Positions 35,161 through 44,494 of a DNA stretch of 44,494 nucleotides are shown in pieces. Each line of letters begins with the position of its first letter. Position 1 is the first letter of the stretch. The position numbers were made by a program, and so were the translations under genes. The notes beneath the pieces were generated by a model. That model was not told the origin of the DNA, searched no databases, and saw only the letters and a program-made list of their open reading frames with translations. The DNA is from Branchiostoma floridae (lineage: Eukaryota; Chordata; Leptocardii; Amphioxiformes; Branchiostomatidae): positions 6,540,859 through 6,585,352 of the forward strand of contig NC_049985.1 of NCBI RefSeq assembly GCF_000003815.2, written 5' to 3'.

Positions 35161-37594
35161 CGTGATGCCGCTCGGGGGAATGTTTATGTTCGGTTCGGTT
35201 TGAAGATTGCGTTGATTGACGCTGCGTTTCAATTACAAACGGTACAACGGCCACGTTCCAACACTAGAACATATGATATATACCAGTGCTAAAATCCTTC
35301 CAAGACAGAGTTTTCAACTCACGAGTTCACGCTCGTTCCGTCCTTCACGTACTAGTAGTACACCCTCTCTGTGTCCTACTTCAAGTCTCACTAGCAGGTT
35401 GACGTCTTGTCTTATATCCCGGTCGCCGTTTCAAGAATCATTGAATGCGGAAGCGCGTCAGCGACTCCAGCTACCCACTGCTAGTACAACCTACCAATAT
35501 AGAACACTGTCAATCCATATCAGAGAGAACACAGACAGGTCACGTCAGGCGAGTTCGCGAACACAGGGGCTTATCGGAAACCGCGAGTGATTAAATCCCT
35601 GGATGGTTTTGTTGTGAGTCCGCCACGCAGTATAACTGCCGCCCACTGCGGTTTCCGAGTCGTCGCTCTATAAGTGGACACGCAAGTTAAGTTTATGTAT
35701 GACATCATGCGCAGACTACTAATCTGATGCGTGAAAGGAAATAGACAAAAGGGCCAAAAAACAAGACTAAATTTTCACAATAGAGACTATAAACGTAACG
35801 ATCTCAGCAAAACATGGTATGATAGCCAACAAGTCTTTTATGCTTAAAGTGCATGCGCAGAAGGTGACACTAATTTGGCAGCTTTAACATATCACTACAA
35901 CTACAATCATGATCAACACTACCAAACTAGTGTCACTTTAACTACTTCACTCAAAGCATATCGCCGAAAGGGAACGAATTTTCTCGTGTTTGTAGCCTCC
36001 TAGTTCAACATTAGGCAACTTAAATGCGCGTGTGGATGTCATTCATATAATTTGTTTGCTGTGGCCAAAACTACATTCTACATAGGGGAGAGTTCGCTAA
36101 GGCGTCTGGCCATGGGTGCGCTCTTCCGTTAGGCTAGTCTGTTATACATGTTGGAACGCCCGCTACTTATGGCATTATACAGGCCAATTCTTGCTTACTC
36201 TCAAATTACTATCAAGTGCTAGTATCAGTAAGCCCACTGGATCATGGAAAAAATTGCCCGAAGAATAAAAGAAATGTAGATCTAGCGTTAGTCGGATATC
36301 ATGGTCAGTATGTTCCTACTTAGTACCTATCTACTCAATATATGTTTTTACAGAGTACCCAGTGCGTAGTATTGTTGTATTGTGTACATCGCTGATTCAA
36401 ATGATTCCAACAATTACGGGTTCTCCAAGGTGTCAGGTGTTTCAGATATAATTCACTTTCTTTCATTAGCGAATGAACCTGTAGAGTGATTATCTAGGTA
36501 TCGTATACTGATATATTATTTTACCTGAATGTATAAGGTTTTCATAGACGAACTATATACATATCATATTTCTGATTATGTTTGTTTAAAAGGCCGATAT
36601 TGGTACATTTGCACCTCGTAGATGACAAGTTGCTTTTGGCGCCTTAAAACACCCGGGCTTCGTACACATTGCAATCTGGGGTCATAATACATCGACTCAA
36701 TTACGTCATGCAACAACAACTTTATGTAGAAAACCAATTTAAAATGACATCATATCAATAACTTATCTTAATAGTAAGAACATCCTCCATTGATCATCAA
36801 CATATGCCAATTATTATCATATTTCACGACACAGATCATGTCTTGTATGAAGTACAAAGACTTCTTTCCCTGTTTTTCTAAATACTTGGTCCTCAGGATA
36901 TTTATCTTCCTTGTCTTCATACCGATAAAACATTCTAGCCTTGAACTTCAAACGAACCCCCCCCCCTGGTAAATATTTACACTACAAGTGCCACGTAACC
37001 CCGCGAAGGAAGTTTTCGGTTGCAGTTCGGAAAGCCCCATGGAAGCCCCCTTGTTGGGACCTGTTGCACTTTTAGCTCTCACTTTGAAGTGTTGACATCC
37101 CGTTGTCAGGTTAAGCGGAGTTCACAGATTCGCCGCGTGCGTGTTGTTAAGGGTCTCTTTGGTGCGCTGTCAGACACCCCATACCTTCTTAAATGCGCTG
37201 CACCTCAAGAGCCAACATTATGACACATAGGTTCTATATATATATTCTATATATACACACATGTATATCTAACCGGTATTCGCTCTTGCAAAGTTAGTAT
37301 ATATCTTTTCTGCAATAGTTTCCTATAGCGAGTAAAGACATTTTCAATACACCTCATTAACTTTGTGGAGATCATACCGACCAAATATTACAAGTATTCT
37401 ACTCTACCAAGGTCTCTCTCTACTTGTGTTGTTATACTGTTCAGTTTATCATACACAATTGAAATAGGTCATCGTAAGATTTACATATGACATGGTAAGT
37501 CTAAAAAGAAAAACATGAAGGAAAGATGGTGTTTTCTCGTCTGAAAGGACCTTTCTGTGTAGATTAAAAGTTTTTCGGCGAAAAAAAATTGAGT
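35161..37594. other. Intergenic stretch upstream of FGF
   Basis: It holds FGF 5' sequence and probable promoter sequence. No exons were recognised. An imperfect inverted repeat lies at about 35838-35962 (GTGACACTAATTTGG against CCAAACTAGTGTCAC). An AT-rich TATA run lies near 37228-37270. Confidence 0.45.
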
Positions 37595-37668
37595 TGGCCA
37601 GCACGGGGGTCGAACCCGCGACCTTCGCGTTATCAGCACGACGCTCTAACCAACTGAGCTAACCGGCC
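37595..37668 (-). tRNA. trnI-GAU: tRNA-Ile, anticodon GAU
   Basis: The minus strand starts GGCCGGTTAGCTCAGTTGG and folds into a full cloverleaf: acceptor GGCCGGT/GCTGGCC (with G-U pairs), D-stem GCTC/GAGC, anticodon stem TCGTG/CGCGA with loop CTGATAA, and T-stem GCGGG/CCCGT with loop TTCGACC, then discriminator A. The 74-base body is almost the standard animal tRNA-Ile, but position 34 is G instead of the usual A (inosine). A and B boxes are intact and no intron is seen. Confidence 0.93.
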
Positions 37669-38202
37669 AGTGGATGCCACCGCGGTACATTTTTGCAGAA
37701 TTATACAATCGTTCTCACGATTGCGTAACAGTAATACGAGCCAATATTGAATAAGGCAGGGCGTTACTTTTCACTTAACCATACATATCTAATAAAGAAT
37801 CAGATTTGATGCAAGGAAAAATCCTGGCGAGTACCGCAAGCCCTGAAGAATGACCTACTTTAAGTGCGCCGCCTTCCGAAATAGACCGAAACTGCATTGT
37901 CCTTTCCAACAAAAGCATTCCACACCGCAGGTAGACTTCGTTATAAGTTGATTTCTAGCGTTCAGATACCAGTCAGAATTGCATAAGTTGCGAAGAAAAT
38001 GTTGCTTGTTGTAAATTGTGGATTTCCTTAGTTTACCCGTCATTCCTCAAGTTGTTATGACACACCAAAGCGTGGGCGAGCGACTTCCTCCCTCGAAACC
38101 ACCGCGTACCGTTTGAGGAGTTACTTCCGGGTTTGTTTCGTGGATGTTCTCGGTGTAAAGGGCTTACATCGTCGCGTCTTTGACAAAGATTTAACACTCT
38201 CG
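37669..38202. other. Stretch between tRNA and receptor gene
   Basis: No coding exon is seen. It should contain the promoter and 5'UTR of the receptor gene at 38203; no TATA box was recognised with confidence. Confidence 0.4.
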
Positions 38203-41200
38203 ATGCCGTCTACAAGTCAATTACGTGGTTATATAGACATCATAGGCTACCTAGTGGTTTTCATCATGGCTACGAATGCCTCAACCGGAGTGCGTGCAAA
38301 TGCAAGTGAGTATACGATTATACGACGAAGACGTATTTCAATCTTCCTGACGTGTACTAGACTCAATACTAGTCTCATAATTGCATTTAGCTGCTCTCTT
38401 CGGTCACATTATCCAAATATTTTGATCGTAAGGATGTGTGTGAAATTTTTGATCTGGTCAACTGGTGGGTATTCAATACGACCCGCCTCGGTGGACACTG
38501 AAATGCGGTGAAGTGGACGGATTGATGGACGTTCCCATGGCACTTAAGTTGGAAGATCGTGTTTACAACTTTTGAGAACTCGTGGAGTGCCTATGCAATA
38601 GTGGATTCACAGCAAACAGAATATCATGCATGTTGTCTGTTTTGTTTCAGCATGCGGAAGAGAACTTGGAATGAAAAATGGTGACATAAGGAACGAGCAG
38701 ATAAGTGCTTCAACAACGTTCACGTCGACCCTCGGACCATGGAAACCATCTTATGCAAGAATAGGCAATCAGTACGCCTGGTATCCCTCTTCATACGACA
38801 CAAATCAATGGCTTCAGGTTGATCTTAGACAGCAGATTGCGATTAGCGGGGTACAAACACAAGGACACCACCATTCGGGTGATTCCTACTACGTCAAGTC
38901 ATTCAAGTTGAATTACAGAGTTGACACCGGGTTCCGCTGGCAAGAGGCTTTTCAAGGAAAGGTGAGAATAATGAACAGGCTTACTTGTATTGCTGCTGTA
39001 TGAGTGTTTCAAAAATGTTATAATGTACAATGCATAGTGTTAGTTTTCCTTATACATGTTGGTTTTTTTGTACGTTATATTCTTCAATACTCTTCTATTT
39101 TTAATCCCTCCTTTTCACTGTCTTACTGTCTTATACAGATATTTGAAGGGAGCAGGGCTGCGGATCAGATAAAGGTCAACACCTTCACGACGCCCATTGT
39201 TGCATCAGCCATCAGATTCCTCCCGCAGACGTGGCACACCGGGATTGCTCTGAGAGTGGAACTACTTGGATGCGACTTGTCAGGTGTGAACACCTGTTTT
39301 TATAACCATTTGAGCATATCCATAGGCTTTCTTCAATAAAACCACCTGTCACTACTCTACCTGTCTACCATCTGTTTTCCCCTTTTTTTCTAGCCTAACA
39401 AACACGGGCTTTTTTTCTTGTCCATCGCAGACATAACCTGTGGCGAGCCTCCTTCAATCTCACACGCCGTGGTTATTACTAACCATTCTGGGTACTCCTA
39501 CGGAGAATGGAGAACATACGAATGTGCTGCTGGCTTTACTTCGCCCCTCTCAAAGTACGATTTACTCTGTAGTATCAACGGAAGCTGGTACTGGACCAAT
39601 GGCGCCCCAGACTGTACCAGTAAGTCGGGAGAATAACGATGAAGGATAAATTTCAATAAAGAAATACGATACAGCAGCTGAGATACATTGTACCAGAAAG
39701 TGTCAGTTAACTATACCATAGTTGTAATTCTTCTCTTAGATTCCGTGAACATTTCCTTATGGATTATTATAGAAATCACTTGGCATTGGGGATTAGTAAT
39801 TCAGTTGACTCTATAGTATGTTATGTGGCATATCAAAGTGATATCGTTCCGTTATGCCTCCCTTTGTCAAATCAAACTTCACCCTTCATGGTTACAAACA
39901 TATAAACTTGAGCAACTCGCAAACTTTGTACGTTTTGGTATTCCTTTTCCTAATTTGTGAACACATTACTGTTCCATTAACGTCAAACATGTAGAGATAT
40001 ATATTTACTTTTAATTTCCTCGCTACATTTGTAGAAATCCCAACTACAAGGTCACCTACAATATCACCTGTAACCACGGTATCAGCTGTCACGAGTAGTA
40101 CAGAGTCGACGGGCAACAGTTCAGCAGGTATGGACGTATACTCGTATATGGTAATTAAAAAGAATAGCTAGTAGAATTTAGACAGTATCTTAATTTAACG
40201 AGAATTCTTTTGAGATACGAAGAAGTTGTAACAAACAAAGACGTAGCTATTGGTCCCGGTCCTTTAGTAAAGCAAAGTTTGCCTCTCATTTTCGAATTTT
40301 GTACAGTTCTTTTCCCTTATCTCTCTGTCTCTCTTCTCTCTGTTTATTGTCACTTTAAAGTACTAGTGTTTTGAACGATGGATCTGTAAGTCTGATTCGT
40401 TCTTCTGGGATGTAAGATTGGAGGAAATTGTAGTTTTGAGTTTATATAAATCCTGATTCTGATCATTTCATTCCCCAAACAGTTTCTTCCAGTACTATTC
40501 CCATAGCTGCTGGCGCTGCAGGGGGTCTACTCCTTCTTATTTTCATCATTGTAACAGCCATTGTGTGCAGGTAAGTAATGTCTGAACTTTCCTGTTTTGC
40601 CTACATGTAAGGATTCGTTTTGGTTGATTCGATTTCGGTTTGGTAGCAGGCCACGATGTAATCGGGAAGTTTAAGCTGATTTATGTTTTAATTCTATCAT
40701 TTAGAAAGAAACGTCGAGGTAGATCGGATACCGTCAAATTGGAGGATCTGCAGAGCCCTTCAGTTCGCACGGAGGAACGTGCGGAAGAAGTCGACTTCGT
40801 GCGCAACGATCTGTACGAGTCGGCTGACAACACAGGGTGGGTGTACAATTACTATTATAAAGAACATGTACTGCTAGGCAACCGTGCATGGTTTCTAACT
40901 CGTCTTTTCTTAAATTTCGCAACCATGTTTTAAAAAAACTTTTTAAAAATGTCTTTGAATTAGGGGACCAAAAAGAGTCCCAGGCAGACAGGCAGACAGA
41001 CAGACAGACATATAGACAGACAGACATACATATAGACAGACAGACATACATATAGACATATAGACAGACGGACAGACCTCAGATTATCACAGCACACACG
41101 TTTGTTTTAATCTCCAAACAATTAGAATTAGAAATTGTAGCTTTGACAGTTTTTCTTTCTTTGCTGCAGAGCGACAGAGCCTCGCATGGGGGAGCACCCA

Positions 41201-41896
41201 GAGCAATACAGTTTCGTACGCAATGATTTGTATGAGTCGGTTGACAGGACAAGGTAGGTACTTTAAGTTGCTTTAGATGCGTTACTATAGACTCTGCGAT
41301 AGAGCACCTGTCATAGAGTGGCAACCATGGCCCCCAGAACTTCTCTCTGTTTTGCAGTTAGTTAATTGTAAGCAAGCTTAAGGTAATCTGGCGATCTGTG
41401 GTTGGGCTTTGGTCAGCAAAGTTGCCTACATGAATTAGTAAAACGTCGCCTGTCGAGGTCGAAGTCGGGAAGGCCATGCTAGTATTTTGATTGTACTAAT
41501 TGTGCTATCAAAGGTGTCAGCTGCAGCATCTAGAATAGGATGGATTCCAGGCTTCTCCCTCCCAGCAACGACATCACTTAGGGAGTGGTCGGGGCATAGT
41601 CGTGGGAAGGTCCTGAATGTGTGACAGGGGCTTTACACAATGTACAGTGCTATGTTTCACACATCGACCAGTTTACTTTACAGTTACATGAATTTTCTTG
41701 TCTGTGTTCTAGCCTAGAGAATGGTGAATACTATCTAATTAAACTTATGGGTTTTTTCCACATGAACAGTGAGGATTCAACAAACGTCACGCTCCTACCG
41801 ACCAACGAGGGAGCTGCAGCTCTTTATACAGCCGTCAATAAGAAATCTCGGGGTGCTGATGACGCAGGCATGGTCGATAACATCATTTACGAATGA
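38203..41896 (+). CDS. Single-pass receptor: discoidin + sushi + stalk + TM + tyrosine tail
   Basis: Nine exons (38203-38305, 38651-38961, 39139-39283, 39431-39619, 40035-40127, 40483-40570, 40705-40836, 41170-41253, 41770-41896) join in phase to 423 residues. There is an N-terminal signal segment (about 1-34), then an F5/8 type C (discoidin) domain from Cys36 to Cys183 (CGRELGMKNGDI, QWLQVDLRQQIAISGVQTQG, LRVELLGC). A sushi/CCP domain follows with Cys190, 218, 233 and 248. Residues 250-281 are a Ser/Thr-rich stalk and 286-308 a membrane helix followed by RKKRRGR. The tail has FVRNDLYES twice, ALYTAV at 399-404 and ends NIIYE, all possible phosphotyrosine sites. The gene could bind glycans, lipids or surfaces outside and signal inside, perhaps in immunity; this function is inferred. 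I know no named gene with this exact order. Confidence 0.88.
40983..41078. repeat. (CAGA)n / ACATATAGAC microsatellite
   Basis: Simple repeat of CAGACAGA with interspersed ACATACATATAGAC, in the receptor intron between the two tyrosine-motif exons. The apparent minus-strand open frame (repeated CLSVC) comes from it. Confidence 0.95.
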
Positions 41897-43802
41897 AACA
41901 TGGTCTTAAACTGAATCTTAACTGTCTGGACACGCTTGTTGCATTGGTTAGCTATGTGGAATATAGTTATATAACGTTACATGTCTGTTTATGTTTCATA
42001 TTGATGATCATTTCGTTAAGATGATTCAAAAATCCCAAAACACTAGCTAGCATAGCTTAAGCAATAAAGATAGCAATGCAATATTTTTAATAAACGTAAC
42101 AAATACCATTTTATGCAATCAAAAATGTTCAGTGACACGTTGTTTTTTATAATTTCTCAATGAAATATAGTTTTTGTATGTATACCCTTATAATGGTGAC
42201 GCAATTGCGTGATGATATCGACGAAGCCTATACAATATACTTTTAAGTCTATTCAATTCACTGTTACTTGGCTATGAATCTATACTACGAGCAGTTGTTG
42301 ATTGTGACATATTTTATCATTTTTTCTGTCCTCATGAAGAGTTTGTAAACCAAGCTTCACGATAAATAAAGTCTGTGTGTTATGTTTTCAACAATACGAG
42401 CAGAGATCGACGGGGGTCGGTACCGACTTCCAACCATCTTTGACCCCCTCTTGACGTCACATTTCAGGAAAGCGATGCATTTGGAACAATTGTCAGTCAG
42501 TGTTCTTACAGATTACAAAAAGCTTGGTCTTATTGGCCCAAACCGATGTGTTATGCTTAAAGCTAGGCGATTTACCGATGCTTCACAAATAGCCAGGCTC
42601 AAGTATTCAGTATACCTTTGGCACTCTCACTCGTTCTTGTAGGCATTGCAGGAAGCCTCTCAGACGGCAAACCGCACCAGCTGCGCCTAACGATAAACAC
42701 GAAACTCAAAACCCCCTCCTCTGTGTTTAAACAGTGTTGATATAACCGTAAACACTGTAAGTGGTGAGGTGTGGAGGTCACGGCGGAAATTTGGTCATTA
42801 GTTTGGATCTAGTGGCTAAATGGGAACTCTCAAGCTATCTGTGTTGCGTTGCGTATCTGACATTTCTGTAATTAAAGACTCTCTGTAGATTTGTACATTA
42901 CTACACGGTCACTATTATCAGAGGTGTTGAACGGTCATTTTGTTGCCTGTGTAGATGTTGTAATATATGCCAGCGGTATGCGTAAAAGCCTTAATATTTG
43001 GGAAGGGGCCTCTCTGACCAGAAAGACTCGCTTAAGAGCGTTGGTCGTTGTCGTCCTTCACTGACAGATTTTTTGTAAGTAAAAGAAATTGGACGAATAT
43101 TGAGTTTTCTAGAAGTAGTCTTTTTGAGTTGCTAAGTTTTAGCGCTCAGGCAGACATGTTGGAATGATTGCAATGTGTTTATTAGTATTAAAAGTAAGGT
43201 TTTTCTAGGGGTGTGGTGCCGTCGTTTATTGTTCTTTGGAATGAACAATGTAGAACGTCTATATGGTAGGGGGTCACAGCTATTGTCCGTAGCTTCTAGT
43301 TTTTAAAAGGGGATTGAGCCATTGTTCTTCTGAATATAAACCTCTGTATATCATATTTCACAAAGAGAATAATGGCCTTTACACAATTTAAGGTACATTT
43401 CGTTGATGAAGGTTTGCACGAAAAAGGTCAGATCATTGCCAGTGGAAACATCATTAAAGAATTCAACCATTTTACAACACAAAATATCGGAATGGACAGT
43501 GCATTCTTAGCTCTCAGTCAATGTTATGACTGTATCAAATGCCGTGCTTGTATGGGCTGGTGTGTTTACCCACAAACAGAGCAGGTTTAGGTCATTCCTT
43601 ACACCCACCAGCTGCAGGATGTACCACTGAACACAGGTCATGTGGTCTCGCGTCGGTCTTCCGTTCTGGCACTTAAAGAACTACAAGATTCCGTCCAATC
43701 ATTTCCTGTGTACAACCGGCTAACTCACCGACAAAACTTTGGAAAACAGTCCAGACCTTGGGAAAACTTTTCGGCTCATTCTTGCATTTTGTAAGAGAGA
43801 CC
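41897..43802. other. Receptor 3'UTR and intergenic stretch
   Basis: AATAAA at 42365-42370 (GATAAATAAAGTC) is a good poly(A) signal for the receptor gene. An unrecognised 72-codon ATG frame occurs at 43372-43590 (MAFTQFKVHFVDEG...); it has no splice context or family match and is not called as a gene. Confidence 0.5.
42365..42370 (+). terminator. Poly(A) signal of the receptor gene
   Basis: AATAAA, 469 bp past the stop codon, in an AT-rich 3'UTR, followed by TGTGTGTTATGTTTT, a GT-rich downstream element. Confidence 0.6.
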
Positions 43803-43881
43803 ATGGAACGGCTGTCCGTGTGTGGAGTGCTGATTGCTGCTGTAATGGCGAGTTTAACGATTACATCTACTGCGGAAGGGG
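43803..43881 (+). CDS. First coding exon (signal peptide) of a gene running off the window
   Basis: The ATG at 43803 (ACCATGG, strong Kozak) opens MERLSVCGVLIAAVMASLTI then TSTAEG, a typical signal peptide with an AxG-like cleavage end. The exon stops at a consensus donor (GGGG/GTGAGT) in phase 1, the same phase as the signal exon of the receptor at 38203. No further exon is visible to 44494, so the mature protein is unknown. Confidence 0.65.
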
Positions 43882-44494
43882 GTGAGTGTAGCATTGTTTA
43901 TTTGTTTGAAGTATCACACTATTTTGAAGCTTTTAACAGTTATCATTAAGTTACAACGTGCATTGTAGTCAAATAGTCAAACTTACTCTAGACAAAATGT
44001 TGTAACGTTCTGAATGCATTGCGTGGATTTCGAATTTGGTTTGTTTATACACGTCCTCGTAGTACTTTGAAGTACTTTGAAGTATAGGAATAGCTATGTG
44101 GTGCTATATGTTGGCTGTTCATTTTTTTTACGTTTTGCGTCTTGTATTTTCTTTAACATCATACATGTACAGTTTGGAAATGTAACCTTGCTTAGTTGAC
44201 TTACATTTGCTGTAAAACATACTATTTGAAGCCAACATCTGACGCAGAAGGAAAAACCATGGGCTTATCACATGCTATAACAGTTAATGCTCAGCAAATT
44301 CTAGCCAACCCGTATCGATGTCTCACCGTGAGATTGAGGTCATTGACCTAGCCATGCAGACTTGCTGTCAGGGGTTGTCGGCCTGTAATGCTGCAGTGCA
44401 CGAATATACTGCTAGGGTGCCCAAATCGCCATGTTTTGTGACACTGTTGAAATATGTGCGGCACTGTTAGAATAAGCCACTAAGTTCGGTGCAG
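43882..44494 (+). other. Probable intron of the gene starting at 43803
   Basis: No exon was recognised. It holds a short direct repeat GTACTTTGAA at 44061-44081. Confidence 0.4.

Noticed and set aside
34925-35254. Other frames across FGF exon 1 (both strands)
   Set aside because: GC-rich shadows of the FGF exon.
35216-35590. 124-codon plus frame upstream of FGF
   Set aside because: Low-complexity Ser/Arg-rich frame in likely promoter sequence, without support.
40734-41051. 105-codon minus-strand frame with repeated CLSVC
   Set aside because: Produced by the CAGA microsatellite and the reverse of a receptor exon.
42382-42642. 86-codon frame after the receptor poly(A) signal
   Set aside because: No recognisable domain; begins just past the transcript end.
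43372-43590. 72-codon ATG frame MAFTQFKVHFVDEG...
   Set aside because: Has an ATG and a stop but no splice context, family match or poly(A) signal; kept only as a note in the intergenic entry.

Overview
The window looks like nuclear DNA of a cephalochordate (amphioxus, probably Branchiostoma). The reasons are compact multi-exon animal genes with GT-AG introns, one FGF1/2-type gene, a decayed C2H2 zinc-finger array of the style common in amphioxus, a receptor tail of a type I associate with amphioxus, and a very dense load of short transposons. The genus is an inference. The exon structures were read by eye from translation plus splice sites.

Layout. 1-5.6 kb is mostly non-coding, with a 396-base assembly gap and two weak candidate terminal exons. 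5.6-9.2 kb (+) holds the last five coding exons of an SLC6 Na+/Cl--coupled transporter, followed by a long 3'UTR to about 11.35 kb. 11.85-20.1 kb is a gene-free repeat block: a 1-kb element with inverted ends, a zinc-finger pseudogene, a 4-kb foldback structure built of tandem palindromic units with an assembly gap at its centre, a 458-bp LTR mini-retrotransposon and a ~0.9-kb tandem duplication. 21.2-24.4 kb (-) is a complete centrin gene. It stands head to head, 191 bp apart, with a complete NSDHL sterol dehydrogenase gene (+, 24.6-28.9 kb). 30.3-35.2 kb (-) is a complete three-exon FGF1/2-type gene. 37.6 kb (-) is a tRNA-Ile with anticodon GAU. 38.2-41.9 kb (+) is a nine-exon membrane receptor (discoidin, sushi, Ser/Thr stalk, one membrane helix, tyrosine-rich tail). 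At 43.8 kb the signal-peptide exon of another gene begins and runs off the window.

The most interesting material is in the repeats. (1) A 458-bp element has identical 177-bp LTRs, a candidate primer-binding site, a polypurine tract and a 4-bp target duplication, and its LTR carries tRNA-like Pol III A and B boxes. A solo LTR of the same family sits 18 bp upstream of NSDHL exon 2. (2) In two unrelated genes (SLC6 and centrin) an intronic minisatellite starts inside the exon edge, so the splice site itself is copied 5-7 times. (3) There is a 4-kb nested foldback and a 309-bp element made of four hairpins in tandem. (4) The CETN2/NSDHL head-to-head pair matches the arrangement I recall from human Xq28, which suggests an ancient shared promoter.
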